Translations under genes and position numbers: made by a program
Assembly (NCBI GenBank): GCA_038064395.1
Contig: JBBTTE010000008.1
Span: 5,909 to 69,908, forward strand
Source of the DNA: JBBTTE01 sp038064395
Lineage (GTDB): Bacteria > Patescibacteriota > Saccharimonadia > Saccharimonadales > UBA4665
DNA: 64,000 nucleotides
Direction: 5' to 3'
The notes under the pieces: model-generated
Databases searched by the model: none
What the model saw: the letters and a program-made list of their open reading frames with translations, nothing else
Told to the model about the DNA's origin: nothing
In this document: positions 43,956 through 53,200 of the stretch, in pieces
How the letters are laid out: each line of letters begins with the position of its first letter
Numbering within the stretch: the first letter of the stretch is position 1

Positions 43956-44543
43956 ATGGGTATAAAATTCAGTCGCAAAAAACTTAAATTGATAGTTGCC
44001 ATCTTAGTGATCGCGGTTGTAATCGGGCTCGCTGTCTTATACATAATGAGGCTACTCAATCAACCTGCCAACGGAACCGTCATTAGGACTGGCCCAACAG
44101 CCTTAACTACGCCCCAGCCAAGTTATAGGACGCTAGATAGTAAATATTTCACTGCACGCTACTCGGGTCGTTTTGGATTGGCCGCATCGGACCCCAAGAC
44201 ATCGGCATCGTTACAGGCATGGACTTTGGTAGCTCACCAAGAGGCTGGCATCGGTGAATCGAGCAAAATTAGCGTGATTGTGGCAAGTTTGCCAATTGGA
44301 GGCGTTACGGAAGATGGCACATACAAGCTGTTTGCAGCGTACCCTGAACTATATACTATATCTGAAGCCACTTACGGTGGGGATCAAGTCGTTGTTGCTA
44401 AGCGGATCAAGCCCACCTATCAACAAACAGTCCTGTGGTCGCACAATGGATTTTTGCTAACAGTTACCTTATCGGCGGCTTCAGAGACGGACTTAGTGAA
44501 CGGCGAACTAGACTCACTATTAACATCGCTCAAATGGCGCTAA
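43956..44543 (+). CDS. Membrane-anchored extracellular protein, unknown function
   Basis: This 195-residue protein has a basic N-terminus, one signal-anchor helix (about 11-33), a Thr/Pro-rich linker and an extracellular alpha/beta domain of about 140 residues. I do not recognise the domain; its alternating strands and an Ala/Tyr-rich middle are vaguely like PsbP-type folds, but this is weak. A TATAGT box at 43936-43941 lies 14 bases before the start codon. It is the first gene of the surface-protein region. Confidence 0.7.
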   Translation: MGIKFSRKKLKLIVAILVIAVVIGLAVLYIMRLLNQPANGTVIRTGPTALTTPQPSYRTLDSKYFTARYSGRFGLAASDPKTSASLQAWTLVAHQEAGIGESSKISVIVASLPIGGVTEDGTYKLFAAYPELYTISEATYGGDQVVVAKRIKPTYQQTVLWSHNGFLLTVTLSAASETDLVNGELDSLLTSLKWR

Positions 44544-44571
44544 TGAATGCCTGTCATATATAATGGTTAGC

Positions 44572-45597
44572 ATGTTGGGTATATGGCTTCCTATTGGTGC
44601 GATTGTTTTTGCGGCCTTTCCTAGTACTCCTAATTATCAATTAAATAGCTATGGCTTTGGTAGCGGTGGAACTGCAAACTCTACGACTAGCAACTACGCA
44701 CTTGAAGGAATATCAGGTGAAATCAGCGGTTCGCCCAGTTCGACTGCCACCTATTCGGTCAAGCCAGGCTTTATCCAGACTCAGCAGGCTCATGTGCCTA
44801 AGGTTTCAGCGTTTGATAACGGCAGCGGCACTTACTACAACAAGCTCCACTTTGTAATCGACCAACAGAGCAATCCAAGTGACGCCCAGTATGCCGTTTC
44901 TATTAGTACCGATAACTTTGTTAGCAACGTTAACTACGTCAAGAACGACCTTACGATCGGCGCCTCTTTGGCGTTAACAGATTATCAAACTTACTCAACA
45001 TGGGGTGGAGCCAGCGGCGCGAATATTATTGGCTTACTTCCAGACACCACCTATTACTTAAGAATTAAGGCCACTCAAGGTAAATACACAGAGTCAGCCT
45101 ATGGTCCTATCGCCTCTGCAACTACTACCAATCCGCACTTGTCTTTCTCAGTCTCTACTAATAGCGAGAATCTCGGTTCTCTGATAGCTGGATCAGTTGT
45201 TAGCTCTCCGTCTACGGTCGATGTGGACTTTGATACTAATGCGGCATCAGGCGGTGACGTTTATATCAACGGTAAGAATACTGGCTTATTTAGCACCCAA
45301 GCATCCTATACTATCCCTTCTTCAACGGGTGATTTGAGTGTTTTGGCTAGGGGCTTTGGCGCTCAAGTTACGGCTACCGGAGCCACGACAGGGACATTTA
45401 CAAAAGTCAGCCCCTACAACGGTACGCTTAATAACGTCGGCATTACAGATACGACAATTAGGCGTATTATCACGTCTGCAGGTCCTATAGTCGGAGGTAC
45501 GGGGTCAATAAGTATCAAAGCTAAAGCTGCCGCTTCTGACAAGGCGGCCGACGATTACACCGAAACGATTACTTTGTTGGCCTCGGCAAGTTTTTGA
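44572..45597 (+). CDS. Secreted Ser/Thr-rich surface protein with Fn3-like and shared C-terminal domain
   Basis: This protein of about 341 residues has an N-terminal hydrophobic signal (MLGIWLPIGAIVFAAF), a Gly/Ser/Thr-rich segment, a fibronectin type III-like domain (about 75-185; DTTYYLRIKATQGKYTESAY) and a beta-rich C-terminal domain ending DDYTETITLLASASF. The C-terminal domain is related to that of the next gene (TNAASG, closing DYT-x-T...F). ATG 44572 is preferred over 44563 because TATAAT (44559-44564) overlaps the earlier codon. No sorting signal is seen. Confidence 0.7.
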   Translation: MLGIWLPIGAIVFAAFPSTPNYQLNSYGFGSGGTANSTTSNYALEGISGEISGSPSSTATYSVKPGFIQTQQAHVPKVSAFDNGSGTYYNKLHFVIDQQSNPSDAQYAVSISTDNFVSNVNYVKNDLTIGASLALTDYQTYSTWGGASGANIIGLLPDTTYYLRIKATQGKYTESAYGPIASATTTNPHLSFSVSTNSENLGSLIAGSVVSSPSTVDVDFDTNAASGGDVYINGKNTGLFSTQASYTIPSSTGDLSVLARGFGAQVTATGATTGTFTKVSPYNGTLNNVGITDTTIRRIITSAGPIVGGTGSISIKAKAAASDKAADDYTETITLLASASF

Positions 45598-45646
45598 TGA
45601 TTTTGCCAAACTTTTGCACAAAACGTAAAAATATCAATAAATTTAG

Positions 45647-45676
45647 TTGACATTATTAAAACATAACTGGTATTCT
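45647..45676 (+). promoter_or_regulatory. Sigma70-like promoter for the Ser/Thr-rich surface protein gene
   Basis: A consensus -35 box TTGACA (45647-45652) and a -10 box TATTCT (45671-45676) are 18 bp apart. The predicted leader is about 33 nt and contains AAAAAGG a few bases before GTG 45716. This is the best -35 match found in the window, fitting a highly expressed gene. Confidence 0.8.
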
Positions 45677-45715
45677 TAGCGTAACACCTAAAAACCACTA
45701 AAAAAGGTAAAAATA

Positions 45716-46798
45716 GTGATCACAAAACTAAAAAGAAAATTCACTTCCGTAACAGCATTGGTAGCAGTTGCTGCCTTACTAGCGCCAGCACTTTTGACTG
45801 CTCTGGCTCTTAACTCAGCTAGCGCGGCAACTCTCACAACTAGCTACCTAAGGCTTAACCGTTTGCAAGCAGGTTCTACTACTTCTGTACGTCTACAATT
45901 TAGGACGGTTGGCGCGGGAGCAACTAGCGTAGCCGTTGATTTTAATGGTACTGACGCCTCCACTTGGACAGGTAGCAGCGGTACAGTAAACGCTACCCAG
46001 ACAACTAACACGGCAACTTGTGCCTCAGAGACAGGTGATACAGCGCTTCCAGGCACACTATCTGCTTCGGGTTCAGGCTCAACGGTCACTGTTACAGGCG
46101 TGACAGCGCTGTCAGCGACTACTACATATTGTGTCGATCTGACTTCTACTACTGCGGTAACCAACGCCACAGCTGGTGAATATCACCCAACTGTCACTGT
46201 AGGTAGCGATTCCAGTACCGTAGCTTTGCGAACTATATCTAACGATCAAATTGTGGTTACAGCCTCTGTTCCGCCGACGTTTAACTTCCTTCTTAGCGGC
46301 AACACGGACTCGTTTACGACTAACCTTAGTACCTCATCTGTTGTTTCGACCACAGGTAGGACTGTCACGATTACAACTAACGCCGCCTCGGGCTGGATAG
46401 CTTGGGTCAAGGGACTTAATGCTTCGAGCGGTGCGGCTACTAAGGGTGCCTTAAGATCTGCGTCAGCCAGTAACTTCACGATCCCTACGACTAACGCTAA
46501 TGCCCTTGGCAGCGCATCTCACACGCTTTCGAACAATACTCAAGACTATGGTCTGGGCGTCACTATATCTACCGATGCTTCAGGCGGCGGTACGGTGTCT
46601 GTAGATGCTGCTTATGATGGTACGGCCTCAAAAGCTGGTGTTCTCGACCCCACTAACTTCCGCGCAATTGCTAGTGCTAACGGCACTACAACCGGTGACG
46701 TCATTACGTTAACAGAGCGAGCCACCATTGATGGAGCAGTACCTGCAGCAACTGACTACACTGATACGCTATCAGTTATCGGAGCTGGTAACTTCTAA
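45716..46798 (+). CDS. Secreted Ala/Ser/Thr-rich surface protein, possibly abundant
   Basis: This 360-residue protein has a long signal peptide (basic start, hydrophobic helix, likely cut after LNSASAA near residue 38) and then almost only beta-type sequence made of Thr, Ser, Ala, Gly and Val, with a single disulfide-capable pair (CASETG..., YYCVDL type, two Cys). The C-terminal domain (VPPTFNFLLSG to DYTDTLSVIGAGNF) is related to that of the upstream gene. Strong promoter, ribosome binding site and a dedicated terminator suggest high expression, as for a major surface or fibre protein. It starts with GTG. Confidence 0.75.
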   Translation: MITKLKRKFTSVTALVAVAALLAPALLTALALNSASAATLTTSYLRLNRLQAGSTTSVRLQFRTVGAGATSVAVDFNGTDASTWTGSSGTVNATQTTNTATCASETGDTALPGTLSASGSGSTVTVTGVTALSATTTYCVDLTSTTAVTNATAGEYHPTVTVGSDSSTVALRTISNDQIVVTASVPPTFNFLLSGNTDSFTTNLSTSSVVSTTGRTVTITTNAASGWIAWVKGLNASSGAATKGALRSASASNFTIPTTNANALGSASHTLSNNTQDYGLGVTISTDASGGGTVSVDAAYDGTASKAGVLDPTNFRAIASANGTTTGDVITLTERATIDGAVPAATDYTDTLSVIGAGNF

Positions 46799-46821
46799 AG
46801 TCAACTGATCTTTAAATTTTT

Positions 46822-46847
46822 AAGAGGCTGCTCAGGCGGCCTCTTTT
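46822..46847 (+). terminator. Rho-independent terminator after the Ser/Thr-rich surface protein gene
   Basis: AAGAGGCTGC and GCGGCCTCTT form a 10-bp stem (one T-G pair) with a TCAG loop, followed by T residues. It begins 24 bp after the stop codon. Confidence 0.85.
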
Positions 46848-46901
46848 AGTCTGCATCAGTAGTTCCGCTGAGCCGTTAAATCCTGTAGAATAAGTGTAAA
46901 T

Positions 46902-47975
46902 ATGAGGGTTTTGAAGTTTGCTTTATTTTTTTTGGTGGCCTTCTTTGTCCTCTTCCCAACCACCGCTCAAGCCGCCCCAGATGGCGGCAGCACCGGCTCC
47001 CTCAACCTAATCACTTCACCGCTGCCGATCAGCCTAAGTGGCCCTCCAGGCAGCACCTTGACCACTGACATTCGTATCAAGAATGGCAGTACCCACGACG
47101 AAACCCTCAAAGTAACTCTAATGAAGTTCGCAGCTTACGGCGAAGAAGGTAAACCAGCCATCGCCGAACGCGAACCTGGTGACAACTACTTCGACTGGGT
47201 AAGCTTCTCGCCTCAAACCTTCGCTGCTCCACCCAATGAATGGGTGACGGTTAAGATGACAGTCAAACTGCCACCAACTGCTGCCTTCGGCTACTACTAC
47301 GCAGCGGTCTTCTCTCGCGCTGGAGCCCCTGAGAAGTCCTCAGGACGACAGAACGTCCTAGTAGGCTCTACAGCTGTCCTGGCACTTGTAGAAGCCCAAG
47401 TACCTAATGCTAAGCGGACTGCTAACATTGCTAGCTTCAGTGCTGATCAGAGGTTCTATGAGTTCCTGCCAGCTACTTTCAGAGTTAAGGTCCACAACAG
47501 TGGTAATGTTCATCTAATACCAACTGGCAACATCTACATCAGCCGTGGCGACAAGACAGTAGCGACCCTCAAAGTTAACTCGGCTCAGGGCAACGTACTA
47601 CCTAACAGCAATCGTGCCTTCACTGCCGCTTGGAAAGACGGCTTCCCTGTCTACACCGAGAAAGAGTCTGGTGGTCAAGTAGTCCTAGATAAGGACGGCA
47701 AACAAGTCACCGACCTCAAATGGGACTATTCTAAGGCTTCTAAGCTAAGATTCGGTCACTACACAGCTCATCTACTCATGGCCTACGACGATGGCAAACA
47801 AGACGTCCCACTAGAGGCGGTAGTTAGCTTCTGGGTTATACCTTGGAGGGTGATAGGGATATCCATAGTACTTATAGGTTTGCCCGCAGTACTGGTCTAC
47901 TTAATAATGCGCTGGCGGTTCAGGCGCTTATTAGAGGCTAGGACGGGTACCGACAATACGAGGCGTAAGAAATGA
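46902..47975 (+). CDS. WxL-interacting-protein-like (DUF916-like) anchored surface protein, copy A
   Basis: This 357-residue protein has a signal peptide (cut likely after TTAQA, residue 24), an extracellular part with two Ig-like beta domains, one membrane helix (about 322-340) and a basic cytoplasmic tail (RWRFRRLLEAR...RRKK). This is the layout of WxLIP proteins, which bind peptidoglycan and partner surface proteins; the motif HNSGNVHLIPTGNIYI matches the second domain. Residues 22-320 are encoded by a segment identical to that in the next gene. A TAGAAT box ends 10 bases before the start codon. The stop overlaps the next start (ATGA). Confidence 0.75.
   Translation: MRVLKFALFFLVAFFVLFPTTAQAAPDGGSTGSLNLITSPLPISLSGPPGSTLTTDIRIKNGSTHDETLKVTLMKFAAYGEEGKPAIAEREPGDNYFDWVSFSPQTFAAPPNEWVTVKMTVKLPPTAAFGYYYAAVFSRAGAPEKSSGRQNVLVGSTAVLALVEAQVPNAKRTANIASFSADQRFYEFLPATFRVKVHNSGNVHLIPTGNIYISRGDKTVATLKVNSAQGNVLPNSNRAFTAAWKDGFPVYTEKESGGQVVLDKDGKQVTDLKWDYSKASKLRFGHYTAHLLMAYDDGKQDVPLEAVVSFWVIPWRVIGISIVLIGLPAVLVYLIMRWRFRRLLEARTGTDNTRRKK
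46964..47860 (+). repeat. 897-bp direct repeat, copy A
   Basis: Line-by-line comparison shows this segment to be identical to 48091-48987, at an offset of 1127 bp. It covers the whole ectodomain of the DUF916-like protein, from the end of the signal peptide to the start of the membrane helix. Sequence on either side is unrelated between copies. Confidence 0.97.
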
Positions 47976-49087
47976 CATCAAGACTAAGGATTATGCCTCA
48001 GATTATGCTAGCGAGCGTAAGAGCGGTCAGCATCACCATCATAATAGAGCTAGCTATGATCGTTGTCGGTCTCATTCTTCTGATTGCTCTCGCTCAAGCC
48101 GCCCCAGATGGCGGCAGCACCGGCTCCCTCAACCTAATCACTTCACCGCTGCCGATCAGCCTAAGTGGCCCTCCAGGCAGCACCTTGACCACTGACATTC
48201 GTATCAAGAATGGCAGTACCCACGACGAAACCCTCAAAGTAACTCTAATGAAGTTCGCAGCTTACGGCGAAGAAGGTAAACCAGCCATCGCCGAACGCGA
48301 ACCTGGTGACAACTACTTCGACTGGGTAAGCTTCTCGCCTCAAACCTTCGCTGCTCCACCCAATGAATGGGTGACGGTTAAGATGACAGTCAAACTGCCA
48401 CCAACTGCTGCCTTCGGCTACTACTACGCAGCGGTCTTCTCTCGCGCTGGAGCCCCTGAGAAGTCCTCAGGACGACAGAACGTCCTAGTAGGCTCTACAG
48501 CTGTCCTGGCACTTGTAGAAGCCCAAGTACCTAATGCTAAGCGGACTGCTAACATTGCTAGCTTCAGTGCTGATCAGAGGTTCTATGAGTTCCTGCCAGC
48601 TACTTTCAGAGTTAAGGTCCACAACAGTGGTAATGTTCATCTAATACCAACTGGCAACATCTACATCAGCCGTGGCGACAAGACAGTAGCGACCCTCAAA
48701 GTTAACTCGGCTCAGGGCAACGTACTACCTAACAGCAATCGTGCCTTCACTGCCGCTTGGAAAGACGGCTTCCCTGTCTACACCGAGAAAGAGTCTGGTG
48801 GTCAAGTAGTCCTAGATAAGGACGGCAAACAAGTCACCGACCTCAAATGGGACTATTCTAAGGCTTCTAAGCTAAGATTCGGTCACTACACAGCTCATCT
48901 ACTCATGGCCTACGACGATGGCAAACAAGACGTCCCACTAGAGGCGGTAGTTAGCTTCTGGGTTATACCTTGGAGGGTGATAGGGATGGGGCTTATCGTT
49001 GGGCTGTTCGCAGCAGTTGGTATTTGGTCAACTGGTCGGTCGGTAGCCCGCAAGACCAAGCAAGTCAGGAAATCGGGCAGAAAATGA
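47972..49087 (+). CDS. WxL-interacting-protein-like (DUF916-like) anchored surface protein, copy B
   Basis: This 371-residue protein has the same ectodomain as copy A, amino acid for amino acid, but different ends. The N-terminus is a longer, more basic signal (MTSRLRIMPQIMLASVRAVS then a hydrophobic helix to ALAQA), and the C-terminal helix and tail are different (GMGLIVGLFAAVGIWSTG then RKTKQVRKSGRK). It overlaps copy A and the next gene by four bases each (ATGA), so all three are translationally coupled. Different ends with one ectodomain suggest recombination between paralogues. Confidence 0.75.
   Translation: MTSRLRIMPQIMLASVRAVSITIIIELAMIVVGLILLIALAQAAPDGGSTGSLNLITSPLPISLSGPPGSTLTTDIRIKNGSTHDETLKVTLMKFAAYGEEGKPAIAEREPGDNYFDWVSFSPQTFAAPPNEWVTVKMTVKLPPTAAFGYYYAAVFSRAGAPEKSSGRQNVLVGSTAVLALVEAQVPNAKRTANIASFSADQRFYEFLPATFRVKVHNSGNVHLIPTGNIYISRGDKTVATLKVNSAQGNVLPNSNRAFTAAWKDGFPVYTEKESGGQVVLDKDGKQVTDLKWDYSKASKLRFGHYTAHLLMAYDDGKQDVPLEAVVSFWVIPWRVIGMGLIVGLFAAVGIWSTGRSVARKTKQVRKSGRK
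48091..48987 (+). repeat. 897-bp direct repeat, copy B
   Basis: Identical to 46964-47860 at every base I compared. The copies are separated by 230 bp of unrelated sequence. Synonymous sites are unchanged too, so the copies are very recent or kept identical by gene conversion. Confidence 0.97.
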
Positions 49088-50142
49088 AAAAAGCACTCGC
49101 GCTGGTCTTGTTTCTTTTACTAGCAGGCTTGTTGAGTTCTGAGCATGCAGTTGCCGCCAAACCAAGCTCCCAGATTACAATTGTGCCGTTTTTGCAGTCT
49201 GTACGCGTTCAGGCCAGTGAGCCAACTAAGACATTTGATCTGACGCTGACCAACAAAACAGCCCAAACTCAGAATTTTCATTTGTCGGTTCTTAACTTCG
49301 GAACCTTGAATGAGACTGGTGGCCTTGTTTTTACGGGTAGTAATACCAAAACGCTAGCTAAGAAGTATGGGATAGCCTCATGGCTGCGCCTATCTACTAA
49401 TGATTTGTCCTTGCAGCCCAATCAAACGGCTACAGTCCAGGCTACTATTATTAACGACTCGTCACTGTCGCCTGGCGGACACTACGGTGCGGTCGTAGCG
49501 TCGGTAAATAGCTCAGATGTCGCCGGCAGTAACCAGGTCAATGTTAAGCAAGAGCTGTCGTCATTGGTATTTGCTACCAAAGTTGGTGGCGAGAAGTATG
49601 ACCTCAAACTGGATAGTATGCGCTATGAGTCTAGTTGGGGTCGTCTACCGTCCAGCGTAACATTGCGTTTCAAAAACACTGGTAATGTTCAGGTTGTGCC
49701 AAGAGGCATAGTGAAGCTGATTTCGCCACGAGGTCGTGTGATAAGCCAAGGCGCCATCAACGAGGCTTCTTCTTATGTATTGCCAGAGACGTATCGTCAG
49801 ATACCAGTCTCACTTCAGAATGTCGCTCGAGAAGGCTGGTGGCCAAAGTTTTATCGGCTTGAGATCTACTATCGGTATGACGGCATAAATAGCTTCGCAA
49901 CTAAAAGCTACACCCTCTACCTGGTCAATCTACCTGCCATAATTGTGAGCACTCTAACCTTAGCCGCACTATTAGTTGCTGCCGTTCAGCTATGGCGATA
50001 CGAAGCACGAAGACGCTCTAGACCGAAGCCTGTAGCATCCAAAGTTGTTTACAAAAAACCTCCGCGACTAGCAGATGCCAAAAAAGCAGCCAAAAAGACT
50101 AAGAAATCCAGCCAAAAAAAGGCCAAAAAAGCCGCAGAATAA
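49084..50142 (+). CDS. DUF916-like anchored surface protein, divergent third member
   Basis: This 352-residue protein has a signal peptide (MKKALALVLFLLLAGLLSS, cut near AVAA), two Ig-like beta domains, a membrane helix (about 290-310) and a long Lys/Ala cytoplasmic tail. The second domain motif KNTGNVQVVPRGIVKL matches HNSGNVHLIPTGNIYI of copies A and B, so it is a distant paralogue. ATG 49084 overlaps the stop of copy B; a longer open frame upstream (from 48970) would lie inside copy B in another frame and is rejected. Confidence 0.75.
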   Translation: MKKALALVLFLLLAGLLSSEHAVAAKPSSQITIVPFLQSVRVQASEPTKTFDLTLTNKTAQTQNFHLSVLNFGTLNETGGLVFTGSNTKTLAKKYGIASWLRLSTNDLSLQPNQTATVQATIINDSSLSPGGHYGAVVASVNSSDVAGSNQVNVKQELSSLVFATKVGGEKYDLKLDSMRYESSWGRLPSSVTLRFKNTGNVQVVPRGIVKLISPRGRVISQGAINEASSYVLPETYRQIPVSLQNVAREGWWPKFYRLEIYYRYDGINSFATKSYTLYLVNLPAIIVSTLTLAALLVAAVQLWRYEARRRSRPKPVASKVVYKKPPRLADAKKAAKKTKKSSQKKAKKAAE

Positions 50143-50156
50143 TCGCCCAATTAAGC

Positions 50157-50185
50157 TTGTTATGCTTGTCAGATAGGCGTATGAT
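50157..50185 (+). promoter_or_regulatory. Sigma70-like promoter for the giant surface protein gene
   Basis: TTGTTA (50157-50162) and TATGAT (50180-50185) are exactly 17 bp apart. The predicted leader is about 43 nt, with AGAGG (50229-50233) very close to ATG 50235. Confidence 0.65.
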
Positions 50186-50234
50186 ATAAGCGTAAGTACT
50201 GAGGAAAAAAACACTGGGTTACATTAACAGAGGA

Positions 50235-53200
50235 ATGCTGAGGGCTTTTAAGCACTGGTTTTTGCTGCCGGTTTTGCTTCTATTCGGCTTGTTTTTGATT
50301 ATTGGCCCAGCCACAGCCAATGCTACTAATCCTGGTTTTATTAGTTTCCAGGGCAAAGTTGTTAATTCTGACGGAACTAATGTCACTAACGGTTCATATA
50401 ACTTTGACTTTGTTATGTATGACGACGCAGCGCTTGGCTCACCTAGCGACGGTATACACGACAAATGGCACGAACTGACCAAGAGTGTCACGGTTACAAA
50501 TGGCGTGTTTCAGACTAACTTAGGCTCGGCGACCGCTCTTCCAGACTTCAACACTAACCCTGCTCTATATCTGGCCGTTAGATTTAATGCCGACGCAGCT
50601 GGCTACATGACGCCAAGAGTATCTATGGGGTCAGTACCATACGCTAAGAATGCTGATGCGGTCGGCGGTATAGCCAGCAGCGGCTTCGTTCAGCTCAATG
50701 CTGTGCAGTCAGGCACCATTAATCTATCTACTGGAAGTCTGGGTATTGGGACCAGCTCAACTGTGGCTAATCGCCTGCAAGTTGAGAACGGCACCTACAC
50801 GTCTAATCTAGTGCTTTTCAACAACGGCGTTACGGGCACACCGCCGGCATACCCTAACTCATATACTCCTACACTGTCGATCATCACTTCAGAGACGTCT
50901 GGTTCGCGCCCGCTCTTCTTTGGATATAACAACGGCGGAGTCTACGACGGGTTCCTGACTGCCGGAGCCTGTGGCTCGTTTACTCGAATGTGTCTTGACC
51001 TAGGTTCTGGGACGACAGCTTACACTGCTCTAGAAAGCAACGGCACAACTTTGCAGGTGGGTGCTGGCGATGACGGCAACTTCGCAACTATTCAGATTGG
51101 CCCTACGGCCACAGCTTCAACTACCACAAATATTAACATCGGTAATAATACTGGGGCTGGCTCAACCAATAACACTACAATAGGCTCTACAATCGGTGGT
51201 TCGGTGGTTCTTCAAGGGCTAGGTACGGCTCAGACTATCACCGGAACAAGCAATACCATCAAAACTTCTACTAACTCGGCTACGGCCTTTGAAGTCCAAA
51301 ACACATCGGATGTCCCGATATTGAACGTAGACACAATCAACGCGGGTGTTAATGTCAACGGCACGTTAACTATTAACACCAGTGACAATAATATTGTAAG
51401 AACAAGTTTTGCTGATTTTGCCGCTGGAACGGTCGGCTCAGGCGTAACCAACACTACTACTCCTACAGGACAGCTTGAGCTGTCAGACGGGACAATTCCT
51501 AACTCAGGTAAAGGAACTGTAACTACTGCAGGGCAACCGGCCGTCGATGCTGCAATTGGTGCTGGCGCGAGTGCTATAAGCCGTCCTGACGGCAAGTATC
51601 TAGTTATCAAGGGCGGGTCAACTCTGGCTACTTCACTGTATGACTCGGTAGCAGGTACGTTTACTAACTCGCAAACTCTAGTAGTGGGTGCTGGTACTGT
51701 CGGAGTTGGTTCTCTGGCGCTGCCCCGTCCAGGTGGTATGTACGTTGTGGTTCTCGGAAATGGAGTCGTTAATACCAGTAACGTTGATCCGGCCGGAACA
51801 GTTACGAGTACGGCTGGTGGCTCTTTGACTGCGGCTGCAGGTTCGGGCACGGTTGCCTTTAAGCGGCCTGACGGCAAATACCTTGTAACCCTGGGAGGTG
51901 GAGCTGGTACTACTAATGTATTTGATCCGATCGCTGGTACATTTGCCGCCGGCCCAACTAACAGTGGCGGAGTCACTTGGGGCACTGGCGCGCTTGCACT
52001 GAACAGGCCAGATGGTACGGGTTTGATAGTCACTGGCGGTACCGCCAGTACTACGCAAATTTACAATCCAACTACTGCCAACCCGAGTATTGGAGCGTTC
52101 CCTTCTGCAGGTCCAAGTCTTGACGGTAATCAGGCTGCCACTACGTGTGGCATCAATAATGCCGGATCGGTTGCTATAAGACGTGCTGACGGCAAGTTTG
52201 TGATTCTATCTAAGGCTAATGTGTCGGCATTATATGACCCTGTCGCGAATAGCATGCAATGTCGTACGGGTAATGGGCCAGCAACAGCGCTTGGTAACGG
52301 CGGACATGCCATTCCGCTACAAGACGGGCAGTACTTAATTATAGTTGGTGGCGGATCTACCAACTCTTATGTGTATGATGCTCCGACAGATAGCTTCACG
52401 TCACACGGAACCGCCTTGACAGCCATTACTGCTGGCGCCTTCTCGTTGATGCGACAAGATGGTACATGGCAGATTATGACGGGTACTAACAGCTGTACTA
52501 CAGGCTGTACCAACAATTACGATACAGGCTTGCCTATGAACGGTACCGCTACTAAGTATACTTCGGACGATATCTCTACAACGGCACTCAATGAAGCATC
52601 AACTCTTAAGTGGAATGCACAGTTCGAGTCCCCTTATACGGCGGCTACTAATGGTGCGACTAACTCCGCCTTTTCGACTATTCAATTCTTTGTGAGAACG
52701 GCTGTCAATAGCAGCGGCTGTACAACGCCATTAAATGCTGCAACAGATAAGGAGATCTCAGCTTCAGGTGAGTTTATACGGCCAAGTTCAACTGATAATT
52801 GTGTTAGAATCACGGCTCAATTCAACCGACCATTGCCTAAGCGACTCGTTGATGAGCGCGGTACCTGGACTGGCAATAGCACAACTGTACATCGGCTTGA
52901 TTATGCAACTCCAAGTCTGTTCGACATCAGCGTAGACAACTCAACTGTGTTGCACAGGGATAACTTCACCTTTAGTCAGCCTAACGCCCAGGAGTTTAAC
53001 AATGGCACCGTGCCATCTGCATTAACGGCGACTCGAGTAGCTACAGGCGGCGCCTGTAATGTCGGTACGCATGCTTACTATGTTACGTTTGTAACCAATG
53101 GAGTTGAGTCTCCGCTCGGGGCTAAGTCTAATGTAGTCACCTGTACGGTGGCCACTGACAGAGTAAGCCTAACAGCTATACCGACTGGCATAACGGGCAC

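Noticed and set aside
45716..46798. Type IV pilin
   Set aside because: It has a normal long signal peptide and all-beta sequence, without the prepilin cleavage motif (Gly-Phe/Met-x4-Glu) or the hydrophobic alpha-1 helix.
48970..49083. Longer start for the third DUF916-like gene
   Set aside because: The extension would read through copy B in another frame and bury the clear signal peptide starting at 49084; ATGA overlap supports the later start.
51230..52033. Long open frames on the minus strand inside the giant surface protein gene (also 51678-52058, 53450-54239)
   Set aside because: They are Pro/Val/Thr/Ser shadows of the Gly/Thr/Ala-rich repeats on the plus strand, with no promoter, ribosome binding site or domain sense.
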